Source: Deltaproteobacteria bacterium
GTDB taxonomy: Bacteria; Desulfobacterota; GWC2-55-46
Assembly (NCBI GenBank): GCA_016177845.1
Contig: JACOUO010000016.1
Span: 176,928 to 240,927 of the forward strand
Direction: 5' to 3'
Length of the DNA stretch: 64,000 nt
The stretch's first letter is position 1. Each line of letters starts with the position of its first letter. This document shows positions 1 to 8,163 of the stretch, one piece after another. The notes under the pieces are model-generated. The model did not search any database. It worked only from the letters and a program-made list of their open reading frames with translations, and had not been told where the DNA came from. The position numbers and the translations under genes were made by a program.

Positions 1-145
1 CTATGAGAGATTTTTCAATGCGTGACCTTCTTAAGAGCTCTTCAATGACAAAGGTTGAAAGGGCAGGGGCGGATAATGAGGAGAGCTTCCCAAGGAGTTT
101 CCCGGTTGGAGTCCTGACTGCGGCTGTTATGACCACATTTTCCAT
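1..145 (-). CDS. Acetyl-CoA acetyltransferase (thiolase), N-terminal fragment cut by window edge
   Basis: Reading the minus strand from an ATG at 145 gives 48 codons that run off the left edge. The residues include TAAVRTPTGKLLGKLSSL, which matches the N-terminus of thiolases (VxxAxRTPxGxxxGxL). Thiolases join or cleave acyl-CoA and acetyl-CoA in beta-oxidation or in acetoacetyl-CoA synthesis. The catalytic Cys and His lie beyond the window, so only the family is assigned. The start lies one base after the stop of the enoyl-CoA hydratase gene, so the two are very probably one operon for acyl-CoA degradation or synthesis. This ORF is easily missed because it lacks a stop in the window. Confidence 0.8.
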   Translation of the reverse strand, partial: MENVVITAAVRTPTGKLLGKLSSLSAPALSTFVIEELLRRSRIEKSLI

Positions 146-146
146 T

Positions 147-890
147 TTATCTCTTTAGGAATTTATTCATCAGGTTTTTACGGTCATCATAGTTGAACAG
201 GTTTGTGAATTCCTCTATCTCGGTCTCGAATGAGCATGAATCAATGCTTTTCTTGGCAGCCTCGATGCACTGGAGAGGTTTTTGGGCGATAAGCCTTGCA
301 AGCGTCATTACCTCTTCCGAAAGCTCGTCTTTTGGCACCACCCTGTTCACAAGCCTTAAATCAAACGCCTCATCAGCCTGCACCCTCCTGCCGGTAAATA
401 TCAGCTCCTTTGCCATCTCCCGCCCGATTCTTCCTGCAAGCCTCTGCGTTCCTCCTGCTCCGGGAATTATGCCAAGGTTTACCTCAGGCTGGGCAAATAC
501 GGCGGCCTCAGATGCGAGAATAATGTCGCAGGCAAGGGCAAGCTCACACCCGCCCCCAAGGGCAAACCCGTTGACAGCGGCGATAACAGGCCTCGGGAAC
601 TTCTCGACTATATTCATGGCGTTGTGGATGAGCCTTGCGAACTTCTCAGCCTCTTTGGCGTCAAACTCAGCCATTTCCTTTATGTCTGCGCCGGCAAGGA
701 ATGTATTTCCGCTGCCCGTTATTATCAGCACTTTTACTTCTTTTATGAATGAAAGCCTGTCAATTGCTCTCACAAAGTCTATTATCACAGGTGTGGAGAG
801 GATGTTGACCCCGTGGCTCATGTTGAATGTAATGGTCGATATCTCGTTTATCTCAAGGGAAAACCCGTTGTAATCGGTTTGTTCAGGCAT
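147..890 (-). CDS. Enoyl-CoA hydratase/isomerase (crotonase) family protein
   Basis: A 247-residue protein of normal crotonase length. It shows the oxyanion-hole motif around GADIKEM, then FALGGGCELALACD and QPEVNLGIIPGAGGTQRL. The two catalytic glutamates of true hydratases (the Glu of GGGCEL and the Glu of QPE) are both present, so hydration of trans-2-enoyl-CoA is likely, although crotonase members differ widely in substrate. The ATG at 890 begins MPEQTDY. The thiolase gene follows almost without a gap, and pyruvate kinase is divergent. Activity is a family inference; the substrate chain length cannot be read from the sequence. Confidence 0.88.
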   Translation of the reverse strand: MPEQTDYNGFSLEINEISTITFNMSHGVNILSTPVIIDFVRAIDRLSFIKEVKVLIITGSGNTFLAGADIKEMAEFDAKEAEKFARLIHNAMNIVEKFPRPVIAAVNGFALGGGCELALACDIILASEAAVFAQPEVNLGIIPGAGGTQRLAGRIGREMAKELIFTGRRVQADEAFDLRLVNRVVPKDELSEEVMTLARLIAQKPLQCIEAAKKSIDSCSFETEIEEFTNLFNYDDRKNLMNKFLKR

Positions 891-987
891 AGCGCTCGTC
901 CTCCGGGGTTAAAAAGCCCTCTTCAATTTAAATCTCAATTCGATTTTTTGTCAAATGAGGTCGGTCTGGAGATAGGCAAACTGTCTA

Positions 988-1016
988 TTGACAGTTGGAT
1001 TATACATTGGGATAAT
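988..1016 (+). promoter_or_regulatory. Sigma-70-type promoter for pyruvate kinase
   Basis: TTGACA at 988-993 and GATAAT at 1011-1016 are separated by exactly 17 bases, 33 bases before the pyk start codon. The -35 box is perfect and the -10 has one mismatch to TATAAT. Confidence 0.75.
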
Positions 1017-1048
1017 AGGGTAACTATTTAATAAAACAGGAAAAATTA

Positions 1049-2515
1049 ATGAAATCACTCGAAGCAAGGAAGACTAAGATCGTAGCAACGATTGGCCCTG
1101 CATCCCGCAGTCCTCAGTTGATGGAGAAACTCCTGAAGGCTGGGGTGAATGTAGTAAGGCTTAATTTTTCCCACGGGACGCACGAGGTCCACGGACAGGT
1201 CATAAAGAATATCAGGGATATCGCTGGCAAACTTAATATGCCTGTAGCCATAATGCTTGACCTGCAAGGCCCGAAGATAAGGATAGGAAAGCTCAAGGAA
1301 GGCAGTATCGAGCTTACACACGGGCAGACGATTTTTATCACTGCCGAGAACCCTGACGGGGATGACTCGCTCATATCCACCACCTATCAAAACCTCTACA
1401 AAGATGTAAAGCCCGGAGACAGGCTGCTTTTCGATGACGGGCTGTTGGAGGTCAGGGTCAGGAAGATATCAGGCAAAAAGATAGAATGCGAGGTCGTCTA
1501 TGGAGGCACGCTCAAGGAACACAAAGGCATAAACCTGCCCGGCGTGAATATAAGCGCGCCCTGTCTGACTGAAAAGGATATTGAGGACTTAAATTTTGGA
1601 ATAGAGAATGGGGTTGACTACATCGCGCTGTCATTTGTAAGGAAGCCATCGGATATTTCCGAGCTTAAGGAGAGGCTTAAGGCAAAGGACGCGGATATCT
1701 CCGTAATCGCCAAGATAGAAAAGGCAGAAGCCATTGTAAATCTTGACGCTATAATGGAGGAATCCGATGGAATAATGATAGCAAGGGGGGACCTTGGGGT
1801 TGAGCTTTCTACCGAAGCGGTGCCTGTATTACAGAAAAAGATTATTTCAAAGGCTAATGAGGCTGGTAAAACAGTCATAACTGCCACCCAGATGCTTGAA
1901 TCCATGATAAGTAACCCGAGGCCCACCAGGGCAGAAGCCTCTGATGTGGCAAACGCGGTCTTTGACGGTACTGATGCGCTTATGCTTTCAGGCGAGACAG
2001 CGGTCGGGTCATATCCTGTGGAAAGCGTAGAAGTGATGGTAAGGATAGCCACAGAGGCTGAGGAAGCCGCACTTGCCCAGAAGTACCTCTTAAGAAGGAA
2101 AAAGGGAGACGCCGGGTCGTTTACGCAGGCGGTTTGCTTTGCCGCGGCTGCGGCAAGCAATGAGGTAAGCTCAAAGGCAATAGTGGTCTTTACGCAGTCA
2201 GGCGAGACAGCGAAAATCCTTTCAAAGCTGAGGCCTCATACCCCCATAGTGGCCTTTACAGTGCTTGAGAAAACATGGAGAAAGCTTGCCCTTCTTTGGG
2301 GGGTTCAGCCGTTCTTAGGGGAATTTGGCGAGCATACCGATGAGATGATATGCAGGGGTGAGGCCGCGCTCCTTGATTACGGGATAGCGGACTGGGGAGA
2401 TACGGTAGTGGTCGTCTCAGGCACAAAGGTCGGCATGAGAGGCGCAACTAACATGATGAAAATAGACTGGATAGGGAGCGAGGAGTGCAAGCTTTATCTT
2501 AAAGGGAAGAATTGA
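1049..2515 (+). CDS. pyk: Pyruvate kinase
   Basis: A 488-residue protein that transfers phosphate from phosphoenolpyruvate to ADP, the last step of glycolysis. The N-terminus TKIVATIGPASRS and the active-site signature VIAKIEKAEAIVNLD, with the phosphoryl-transfer Lys, are present, followed by DGIMIARGDLGVE (metal-binding Glu/Asp) and TATQMLESMI. The B domain lies at about residues 75-170. The C-terminal regulatory domain contains the VFTQSGETAKILS region. The ATG at 1049 follows an ACAGGA ribosome site and a strong promoter. The gene is monocistronic: the next gene is on the other strand and a repeat follows. Confidence 0.97.
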   Translation: MKSLEARKTKIVATIGPASRSPQLMEKLLKAGVNVVRLNFSHGTHEVHGQVIKNIRDIAGKLNMPVAIMLDLQGPKIRIGKLKEGSIELTHGQTIFITAENPDGDDSLISTTYQNLYKDVKPGDRLLFDDGLLEVRVRKISGKKIECEVVYGGTLKEHKGINLPGVNISAPCLTEKDIEDLNFGIENGVDYIALSFVRKPSDISELKERLKAKDADISVIAKIEKAEAIVNLDAIMEESDGIMIARGDLGVELSTEAVPVLQKKIISKANEAGKTVITATQMLESMISNPRPTRAEASDVANAVFDGTDALMLSGETAVGSYPVESVEVMVRIATEAEEAALAQKYLLRRKKGDAGSFTQAVCFAAAAASNEVSSKAIVVFTQSGETAKILSKLRPHTPIVAFTVLEKTWRKLALLWGVQPFLGEFGEHTDEMICRGEAALLDYGIADWGDTVVVVSGTKVGMRGATNMMKIDWIGSEECKLYLKGKN

Positions 2516-2630
2516 GCTTCGCAAAGGAAAAAAAGCAGGAAGGAAAACCTTTTTACCCCCCCTACCTCAAGCAAAAAGAGGCAAAAAAACAGATTGCTTC
2601 ACCCTGTTCACAATGACAACTTTAGTGATT

Positions 2631-2700
2631 GTCATTCCCGCGAAAGCGGGAATCCAGTATTTTTAAAAGTAGATTCCCGATAGAAGCACTCGGGAATGAC
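2631..2700 (+). repeat. 70-bp dispersed inverted repeat (GTCATTCCCG family)
   Basis: Two hairpins, GTCATTCCCGCGAAAGCGGG and its arm partner TCCCGATAGAAGCACTCGGG, are arranged so that the whole 70-bp unit starts with GTCATTCCC and ends with GGGAATGAC. Further full copies lie at 22269-22338 and 22454-22523, with a half copy at 46769-46798. It occupies the 217-bp gap after pyk. A degenerate copy of the second repeat family (ATTGCTTC...AATGAC) lies just upstream at about 2592-2616. Confidence 0.85.
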
Positions 2701-2732
2701 AGATTAGCAATAGCCTTAAATGGAGAGTGGGG

Positions 2733-3110
2733 TTAATAATTCTTTGCGTCAAAGAACGCCCATTTGGCGCATTCGTAGTCGTCTTTCCACCTGTTATTTA
2801 TCTGGCAGGCGTAGCGCAGGACTATGTGCTTGATAAAGGTCCAGTCGTCCTGAAGCATCCCAAGCTGTTCCTGAAATTTGTATAATTCGTTTAGGTAATT
2901 TTCTTTGCTCTCAGGCGATATATGCCTTCTTATCTCTATCTTTTTGGCTATCTTAAAGCACCTGGCAGCCCTCAGGGGGTTTGCATCTCCGGGGAAATCA
3001 TCCACGATATCGACATTACTCAGGTTCAGCCCGTTCCTCATGAGCATCATCTCTATCTTGGGCAGATATTCCTCGACATTTATGGCCTGTCCTTTTGCTT
3101 CCTGGGACAT
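2733..3110 (-). CDS. Hypothetical protein, 125 residues
   Basis: I do not recognise a family. The protein is soluble, with no signal peptide or membrane segment. It is rich in aromatic and charged residues towards the C-terminus (QDDWTFIKH, NNRWKDDYECAKWAFFD) and is probably mostly helical. The ATG start is at 3110. It lies 41 bases downstream of the cytosine deaminase gene on the same strand, so it is probably the last gene of the glgP-deaminase transcript. Its even composition and operon position suggest a real gene rather than a shadow ORF. Confidence 0.6.
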   Translation of the reverse strand: MSQEAKGQAINVEEYLPKIEMMLMRNGLNLSNVDIVDDFPGDANPLRAARCFKIAKKIEIRRHISPESKENYLNELYKFQEQLGMLQDDWTFIKHIVLRYACQINNRWKDDYECAKWAFFDAKNY

Positions 3111-3151
3111 TCCTCATCCTCCGTCATTATTTTTATTTTGGAATAAAAAGG

Positions 3152-3598
3152 CTATTCCCCGATGTCTTCGTTCCAGACCTCAGGGTTTTTTGAAATGAAA
3201 TCAGAGAGCATCTTCCTGCATTCCTCTGATTCAAGGTCAATGACATTGATACCGTTTTCTTTAAGCCAGCCAAGTCCGCCTTCGAAGTTAACTGATTCGC
3301 CTACTATGACAGTGCCAATCTTGAATTGCCTTATAAGCCCGCTGCAATACCAGCACGGGGCAAGGGTTGTCACAAGTATCTTATCTTTGTAGCTTTTTTG
3401 CCTGCCCGCCTTGCGGAATGCGTCAGTCTCGCCGTGAACGGAAGGGTCATTCTCCTGAATCCTTCTGTTGCGGCCCCTGCCAAGCAGCACCCCGTCCCTG
3501 TCAAAGAGCGCGGCCCCGATAGGGATTCCGCCTTCTTCGAGCCCTGTCCTTGCCTCAAGGATGGCAACTTTGAGCAGTTCGCTGTAATCGTGCTTCAA
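3152..3598 (-). CDS. Cytosine deaminase of the fungal (Fcy1-like) type
   Basis: A 148-residue zinc deaminase. VHGETDA gives the HxE zinc ligand and proton shuttle, and APCWYCSGLI gives the PCxxC ligands. The C-terminus WNEDIGE closely resembles the WFEDIGE end of yeast cytosine deaminase as I recall it, and GVPIG/GRGxNxR-like segments also match. The likely reaction is cytosine to uracil in pyrimidine salvage. This differs from the large amidohydrolase CodA of enteric bacteria. The start is a TTG at 3598 with CGAGG upstream; no better ATG precedes the conserved domain. It sits 16 bases after glgP in the same direction. A related nucleoside or guanine deaminase specificity cannot be excluded. 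Confidence 0.8.
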   Translation of the reverse strand: MKHDYSELLKVAILEARTGLEEGGIPIGAALFDRDGVLLGRGRNRRIQENDPSVHGETDAFRKAGRQKSYKDKILVTTLAPCWYCSGLIRQFKIGTVIVGESVNFEGGLGWLKENGINVIDLESEECRKMLSDFISKNPEVWNEDIGE

Positions 3599-3614
3599 GA
3601 TATCTAACCTCGGC

Positions 3615-5330
3615 TTACCTTATGTATGCCTCTGTGACATACCTTCTCATCATCCTGTGCGAATTGAAGTAATAGGCGTTCTTGCCGATTGCGTTCTGCA
3701 TCATCTTTATCCAGATTTCCCTGTTATCGTAGAATGTAGGGATAACAAGGTTTTCGAGCTTGTCATAAAGGTCTTCGGCGTCAAGTTCATCGGTGCTGCG
3801 GGTAAGGGTCGATTCAGTCGGGTTTGGCCCTATTGCCCAGCCAGTGTAGCCTTCTATGTGTCCTTCAATCCACCAGCCGTCAAGGACGCTGAAGTTTATC
3901 ACCCCGTTATGCGCTGCCTTCATGCCGCTTGTGCCTGAAGCCTCTCTCGGCCTCATCGGAGTATTGAGCCAGACATCGACGCCTGAGACCATCCTGGCCC
4001 CAAGTTCCATATTATAGTTCTCAAGATAGACTATCTTTACATCGCCGTTTATCTCGGCTGCGCTCCTGAATATTTCCTCTATATTTTTCTTGCCGTCATT
4101 GTCCCTTGGGTGGGCCTTTCCTGCATATATTATCTGGAGCTTGCCTTTGCCAATCTTTTTAAGCCGCTCCGGGTCTGAAAGGAGGAGGTTTGCCCTTTTA
4201 TAAGCGGTTGCCCTCCTTGCGAAACCTATTGTAAGCGTGTCGTAGTCCATCTTTGCGTTCGTAACCGAGTTTACATGGTCTATGAGGGTCTTTTTTGCTT
4301 CCAAGTGGGCTTCCCATATCTCGATGCCGGGGACCTTATCTATCCTTACGAAAAGCTCAGGCTCATTTGCCCAGCCCGGAAGGTACTTGTCATATAGTTT
4401 CGCGAAGCTCTCACAGGTCCATGTGAATGAATGGACTCCGTTTGTAATAGCCTGTATCTTATAACCGGGGAAGAGCACCTTTGAGACCTCGCCGTGCTTT
4501 TTGGCTACCCCGTTTATATATTGGCTCAGATTCATGGCAAGAAGCGTCATATTGAGCTTGCCGCTCCCGCCAAGTTCCTTAAGTATATCAAGAGGGATTA
4601 TCTCCCCCATTACTTCCTTTACAAGGTCGTATGAGAATTTGTCATGGCCTGCCTCTACCGGGGTATGGGTCGTAAATACGCAAAGGTCCTTCACTTTTTC
4701 TACATCCCATATCTCCCTCTCATCCCATACGGACTCTATGTCCCTTTTATGCCTCAGGAGAAGCTCAAGGGTAAGGAGGCTTGCGTGCCCCTCATTCATG
4801 TGATACTTCTTGACCCTTATTCCAAGGGCCCGCAGCATCATGACGCCGCCGATTCCAAGGACAATCTCCTGCTTGAGCCTGAAGCGCTCATCGCCTCCGT
4901 AAAGCGCAGAGGTTATCTCTCTGTCCTCAGGGGAGTTCTCAGGCAGGTCCGTATCAAGGAAAAATATCGGGACATTCCATTTTGTGACAAGGCTTGAGAT
5001 GTTGTAAACCCATGCCTGGACAGCGACTTCCCTGCCTTCTATGCTCAGGCGTATCTTCTGGGGAAGCAGCGACATGTTCTCAGCCGGATTCCATATCTCA
5101 GGGTGCTCTATCTGGCGGCCTTTTGAGTCAAGTTCCTGCCTGAAGTAGCCTTTTGAGTACAGTAGCGTAACGGCTACCATTGGCAGGTTCAGGTCAGCGG
5201 CGGATTTGATGGTGTCGCCTGCAAGTACGCCGAGGCCTCCGCTGTAGGTAGGTATGTCGTTCCTGAAGCCTATCTCCATCGAGAAGTAGGCTATTTTTGA
5301 TTCCGTAGTCAGTTCCTGAATGTATTTCAT
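3615..5330 (-). CDS. glgP: Alpha-glucan (glycogen) phosphorylase, short archaeal/bacterial type
   Basis: A 571-residue phosphorylase that releases glucose-1-phosphate from alpha-1,4-glucans. It is of the short family (about 550-700 residues) rather than the 800-residue enteric form. EIGFRNDIPTYSGGLGVLAGD at the N-terminus and ASGTSGMKAAHNGVINFSV near the C-terminus are diagnostic; Lys471 in GMKAAHNG is the expected pyridoxal-phosphate lysine. Other motifs are HMNEGHASL and TNGVHSFTW. The ATG at 5330 is preceded by AGGAAC. The cytosine deaminase and a small unknown follow on the same strand. With the trehalose module near 20 kb it suggests storage-glucan turnover. Confidence 0.93.
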   Translation of the reverse strand: MKYIQELTTESKIAYFSMEIGFRNDIPTYSGGLGVLAGDTIKSAADLNLPMVAVTLLYSKGYFRQELDSKGRQIEHPEIWNPAENMSLLPQKIRLSIEGREVAVQAWVYNISSLVTKWNVPIFFLDTDLPENSPEDREITSALYGGDERFRLKQEIVLGIGGVMMLRALGIRVKKYHMNEGHASLLTLELLLRHKRDIESVWDEREIWDVEKVKDLCVFTTHTPVEAGHDKFSYDLVKEVMGEIIPLDILKELGGSGKLNMTLLAMNLSQYINGVAKKHGEVSKVLFPGYKIQAITNGVHSFTWTCESFAKLYDKYLPGWANEPELFVRIDKVPGIEIWEAHLEAKKTLIDHVNSVTNAKMDYDTLTIGFARRATAYKRANLLLSDPERLKKIGKGKLQIIYAGKAHPRDNDGKKNIEEIFRSAAEINGDVKIVYLENYNMELGARMVSGVDVWLNTPMRPREASGTSGMKAAHNGVINFSVLDGWWIEGHIEGYTGWAIGPNPTESTLTRSTDELDAEDLYDKLENLVIPTFYDNREIWIKMMQNAIGKNAYYFNSHRMMRRYVTEAYIR

Positions 5331-5578
5331 AAAGGTTCCTTTTGTTCCATGCCGAAATCAGATCAGAAAAAGGGGACGGGGTCAGTGAGATTTACGGCGA
5401 ATCCTTAAAGATGTCCCGCGATATGCCTGTTGAGGCATATGCGTAAGGGGATTTTCAATTATACCTTATCAAACCGGTTAATCAATATAGTTTTTTTGGT
5501 TTGTTGCCTCAGATGCAAAATCTGTGTTTTATTGCCGATGAGGGTACATTCCTCCCCTCAGGTCTTGATTTTAGCTTA

Positions 5579-5607
5579 TTGCAGTTGAGCTTTGAAGTTG
5601 GTATAAT
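5579..5607 (+). promoter_or_regulatory. Sigma-70 promoter for the lytic transglycosylase gene
   Basis: TTGCAG at 5579-5584, a 17-base spacer and a perfect TATAAT at 5602-5607 preceded by TGG (extended -10). GGAGGAG at 5618-5624 is the ribosome site before the ATG at 5629. The rest of the 5331-5578 gap holds no gene that I can support. Confidence 0.75.
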
Positions 5608-5628
5608 GCGCGGGAATGGAGGAGTTAA

Positions 5629-8103
5629 ATGCCTGAATCAAGAAGGACCCTTCATTATTTCACCAGCGCTCTTGCAGCCGGTTTTATCGTTCTGAACCTT
5701 TCGTCCTGTTCATTTTACTATAAAGCATCGGCATCCGGCAATACTGAAACTTTACAGCCAGCCATCAATATCCCTGAACCTGTTTCTGAGAAGCCTCAAG
5801 AGCCTGAAATAATCGAAGAATGCGCACCCGAAGATTGCCTTGCAGCTGCCATCAGGCTTAAAAAAGACGGCAGCATCGAGGAGACGCGCCTTAAGCTTAT
5901 TGAAATCCGCAAGCGTTTCCCTGATACCGTTTGGGCGGCTCGCGCCTCATTTCTTCTCGGGATTTCAGCCGTTGAGGACAAGGCTGACTCAGGAGAGCTC
6001 TTTGTTGAAGCGTCAAGCATACCCGGAATAGAAGATTACACCCTTTTCTATCAGGCCCGTTCATTTGCCTCTCAAAAGAAGTTCTCCGAAGCGGCTGCTT
6101 TCTATGATGCCGTACTTGCCTTATACCCTGATTCAGCCCTTAAATCCGATGCGCTTTATCTGAAGGCAGCCGCATACTTCGAGGATGGAAATTTTTTGGA
6201 AGCGCGCGCGTGCTTTAGTGAGTTCATATCAACTTATCCGAAGAGCAGCCTTGTCCCCGAGGCGCTTGTCAAGTCTTCCCGTTCTTCAATTGAATTAAAT
6301 GAGATTCAGGAGGCCCTTAAAACAGCAAGGGTTGTCACAGTACGCTATCCGACCCGTTCAGCCGCAAAAGAGGCTGAGGCGTTGATTGAGAATATCAGGC
6401 TCAAAGGCGAACCGCTCGCTGAGCTTACGGTTGAGGAGAGGTTCAACAGGGCAGGCAGGCTATTTGACGCAACGCATTATAGCGAGGCGATAGCTGAGTT
6501 CTCTTCCATCGCAAAGAAACAAAAAAACCTTTTCTATGATAAGGCGGTAATGAAGGTAGCCTTATCCCGCATACGCCTTAAGGAATACGATAAGGCTGAA
6601 AAGGTACTTAAGGATTATCTCAAGGCCAAAAAGCCTAAGAATGAATGCGAGGCATTAAATAAACTTGCCCTTGTAGCCCTGAGGCAGGGCAAGGAAGACC
6701 TTCTGCTTGAGGTCGAAGACAAGCTTGCAGCAAAATTCCCCAGGAGCAGGGAGCATGCCGAGGTGCTGAACTACATAGGCCGTTTCTACGAGGGAAAAAA
6801 CCTCCATGAGCCTGCACTTGAGGCTTTTGAGCATGTCGCTCAGGAGTTCAAGGGAAGCGACCTTGCCGATACTGCCCTTTGGAGCATAGGATGGATAAAT
6901 TACAGGGCAGGCAGGTTTGAGCAGTCGCTAAAGCATTTTTCTTCATACCGGGAAATCCATCCGCAGGGAGCTGAACTTGTCCGCCACCTTTACTGGAGCG
7001 CAAGGAGCGCGGAGAAGCTTGGCATGGAAGCTCAAGCCATAAATTATTATGAAAGCCTTTGCGCACCTTTTAAAAAAACATACTATTGCCAGATGGCTGA
7101 AGAGCGTCTTGCAAAGCTCATGATAAAAGAAGAGATACAGAAGATAGAGACTAAGATTGATGAGACTGTTGAGCCTGCCGTTAAATTGGCCTCAATGGAG
7201 GCAATCGCAATGCCTGAGCCTTATGTAGACGCCGCCATTGAGGTGAACGGGACAGCAAAGGCGCAGGAGATTGAAATGCCCGTACCAGAGGCAGGAGCTT
7301 TTGCAGAGCCTCTAAGCCCGCTCTTCGGCGACAGGCACTACATTGCGGCAAAGGAGCTCATAATGCTGGGGCTTCAGCCGAGCGCTTCGGCGGAAGTAGA
7401 TATCCTTACAAAAAAATATTCAAAGGACAGGCAGGCTCTTTATGAACTTGCCGATCTTTTCTATCAGGCAGATGATTACCAGAGGGCATTAAGGATATAC
7501 CGTCTCTACCTTGCGGACGCGGATGACAACGGACAGTCAACCGTTTTCGCGTTCCCTTTGAAGCTCATTGATGTGGTCAAGAATAAAGCCCCTGAAGGCG
7601 CGGCTAACCCGTATCTGGTGGCAGCCGTAATGAGGGAAGAGAGCGCCTTTAATCCAAAGGCCGTTTCTCCGACAGGCGCGCTGGGATTGATGCAGATAAT
7701 GCCTTCAACAGGCAAACAGATTGCAAAGGAGCTTGGCAGGCAGTCCTTTGACTCGAAGCATCTTTTAGACCCTGAGGTTAATATTGAGTTCGGCTCATGG
7801 TATTTAGGCAGCCTCGCCAGAAGGTTCGATAATAATATAGTGTTTACCATAGCAGGCTATAACGCGGGCCCCAATGCCGTTGCAAGATGGGCTGAGACGC
7901 TTCCCTCCGAGCTTGATGAGTTCATAGAATCCATCCCATACCCTGAGACGCGCAACTACGCGAAAAAGGTGCTTAAGAGCTATACCGAGTACTTAAGGCT
8001 TTCAGGGGAGAACCCCTCTGAGCGTTTCAGCAGGCCTGTAATCACCAGGACGGAGAAGGAAGGGCCTGCTTTGATAAAAGCAAAGCCGCAGGAGCAGTCC
8101 TGA
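5629..8103 (+). CDS. Soluble lytic murein transglycosylase, TPR lipoprotein
   Basis: An 824-residue lipoprotein. The signal peptide ends in a lipobox-like LNLSSC with Cys at about residue 27. A long helical TPR/Sel1-like solenoid (about residues 60-480) with tetratricopeptide spacing follows, then an Ala/Glu/Pro-rich linker at 500-560. The C-terminal SLT domain (GH23, about 655-800) shows MREESAFNPKAVS, GALGLMQIMPSTG and IAGYNAGPNAV. Glu671 in REES is the expected catalytic acid. The enzyme should cleave peptidoglycan to 1,6-anhydromuropeptides in the periplasm, anchored to the outer membrane. It is longer than E. coli Slt70 because of the extended TPR part. It has its own strong promoter. 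Confidence 0.92.
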   Translation: MPESRRTLHYFTSALAAGFIVLNLSSCSFYYKASASGNTETLQPAINIPEPVSEKPQEPEIIEECAPEDCLAAAIRLKKDGSIEETRLKLIEIRKRFPDTVWAARASFLLGISAVEDKADSGELFVEASSIPGIEDYTLFYQARSFASQKKFSEAAAFYDAVLALYPDSALKSDALYLKAAAYFEDGNFLEARACFSEFISTYPKSSLVPEALVKSSRSSIELNEIQEALKTARVVTVRYPTRSAAKEAEALIENIRLKGEPLAELTVEERFNRAGRLFDATHYSEAIAEFSSIAKKQKNLFYDKAVMKVALSRIRLKEYDKAEKVLKDYLKAKKPKNECEALNKLALVALRQGKEDLLLEVEDKLAAKFPRSREHAEVLNYIGRFYEGKNLHEPALEAFEHVAQEFKGSDLADTALWSIGWINYRAGRFEQSLKHFSSYREIHPQGAELVRHLYWSARSAEKLGMEAQAINYYESLCAPFKKTYYCQMAEERLAKLMIKEEIQKIETKIDETVEPAVKLASMEAIAMPEPYVDAAIEVNGTAKAQEIEMPVPEAGAFAEPLSPLFGDRHYIAAKELIMLGLQPSASAEVDILTKKYSKDRQALYELADLFYQADDYQRALRIYRLYLADADDNGQSTVFAFPLKLIDVVKNKAPEGAANPYLVAAVMREESAFNPKAVSPTGALGLMQIMPSTGKQIAKELGRQSFDSKHLLDPEVNIEFGSWYLGSLARRFDNNIVFTIAGYNAGPNAVARWAETLPSELDEFIESIPYPETRNYAKKVLKSYTEYLRLSGENPSERFSRPVITRTEKEGPALIKAKPQEQS

Positions 8104-8133
8104 TTGACTTTGTTCAGCGCTTGGACTTATACT
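8104..8133 (+). promoter_or_regulatory. Promoter for the first hybrid histidine kinase
   Basis: TTGACT at 8104-8109 and TATACT at 8128-8133 with an 18-base spacer, starting directly after the transglycosylase stop codon and 31 bases before the kinase ATG. Confidence 0.55.
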
Positions 8134-8163
8134 GGAGTCCTACCCTTGAATAGGATGTAAATA

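Noticed and set aside
193..873. 226-codon plus-strand ORF opposite the enoyl-CoA hydratase
   Set aside because: Ser/Ala-rich shadow frame with no family character; the minus-strand frame is a clear crotonase.
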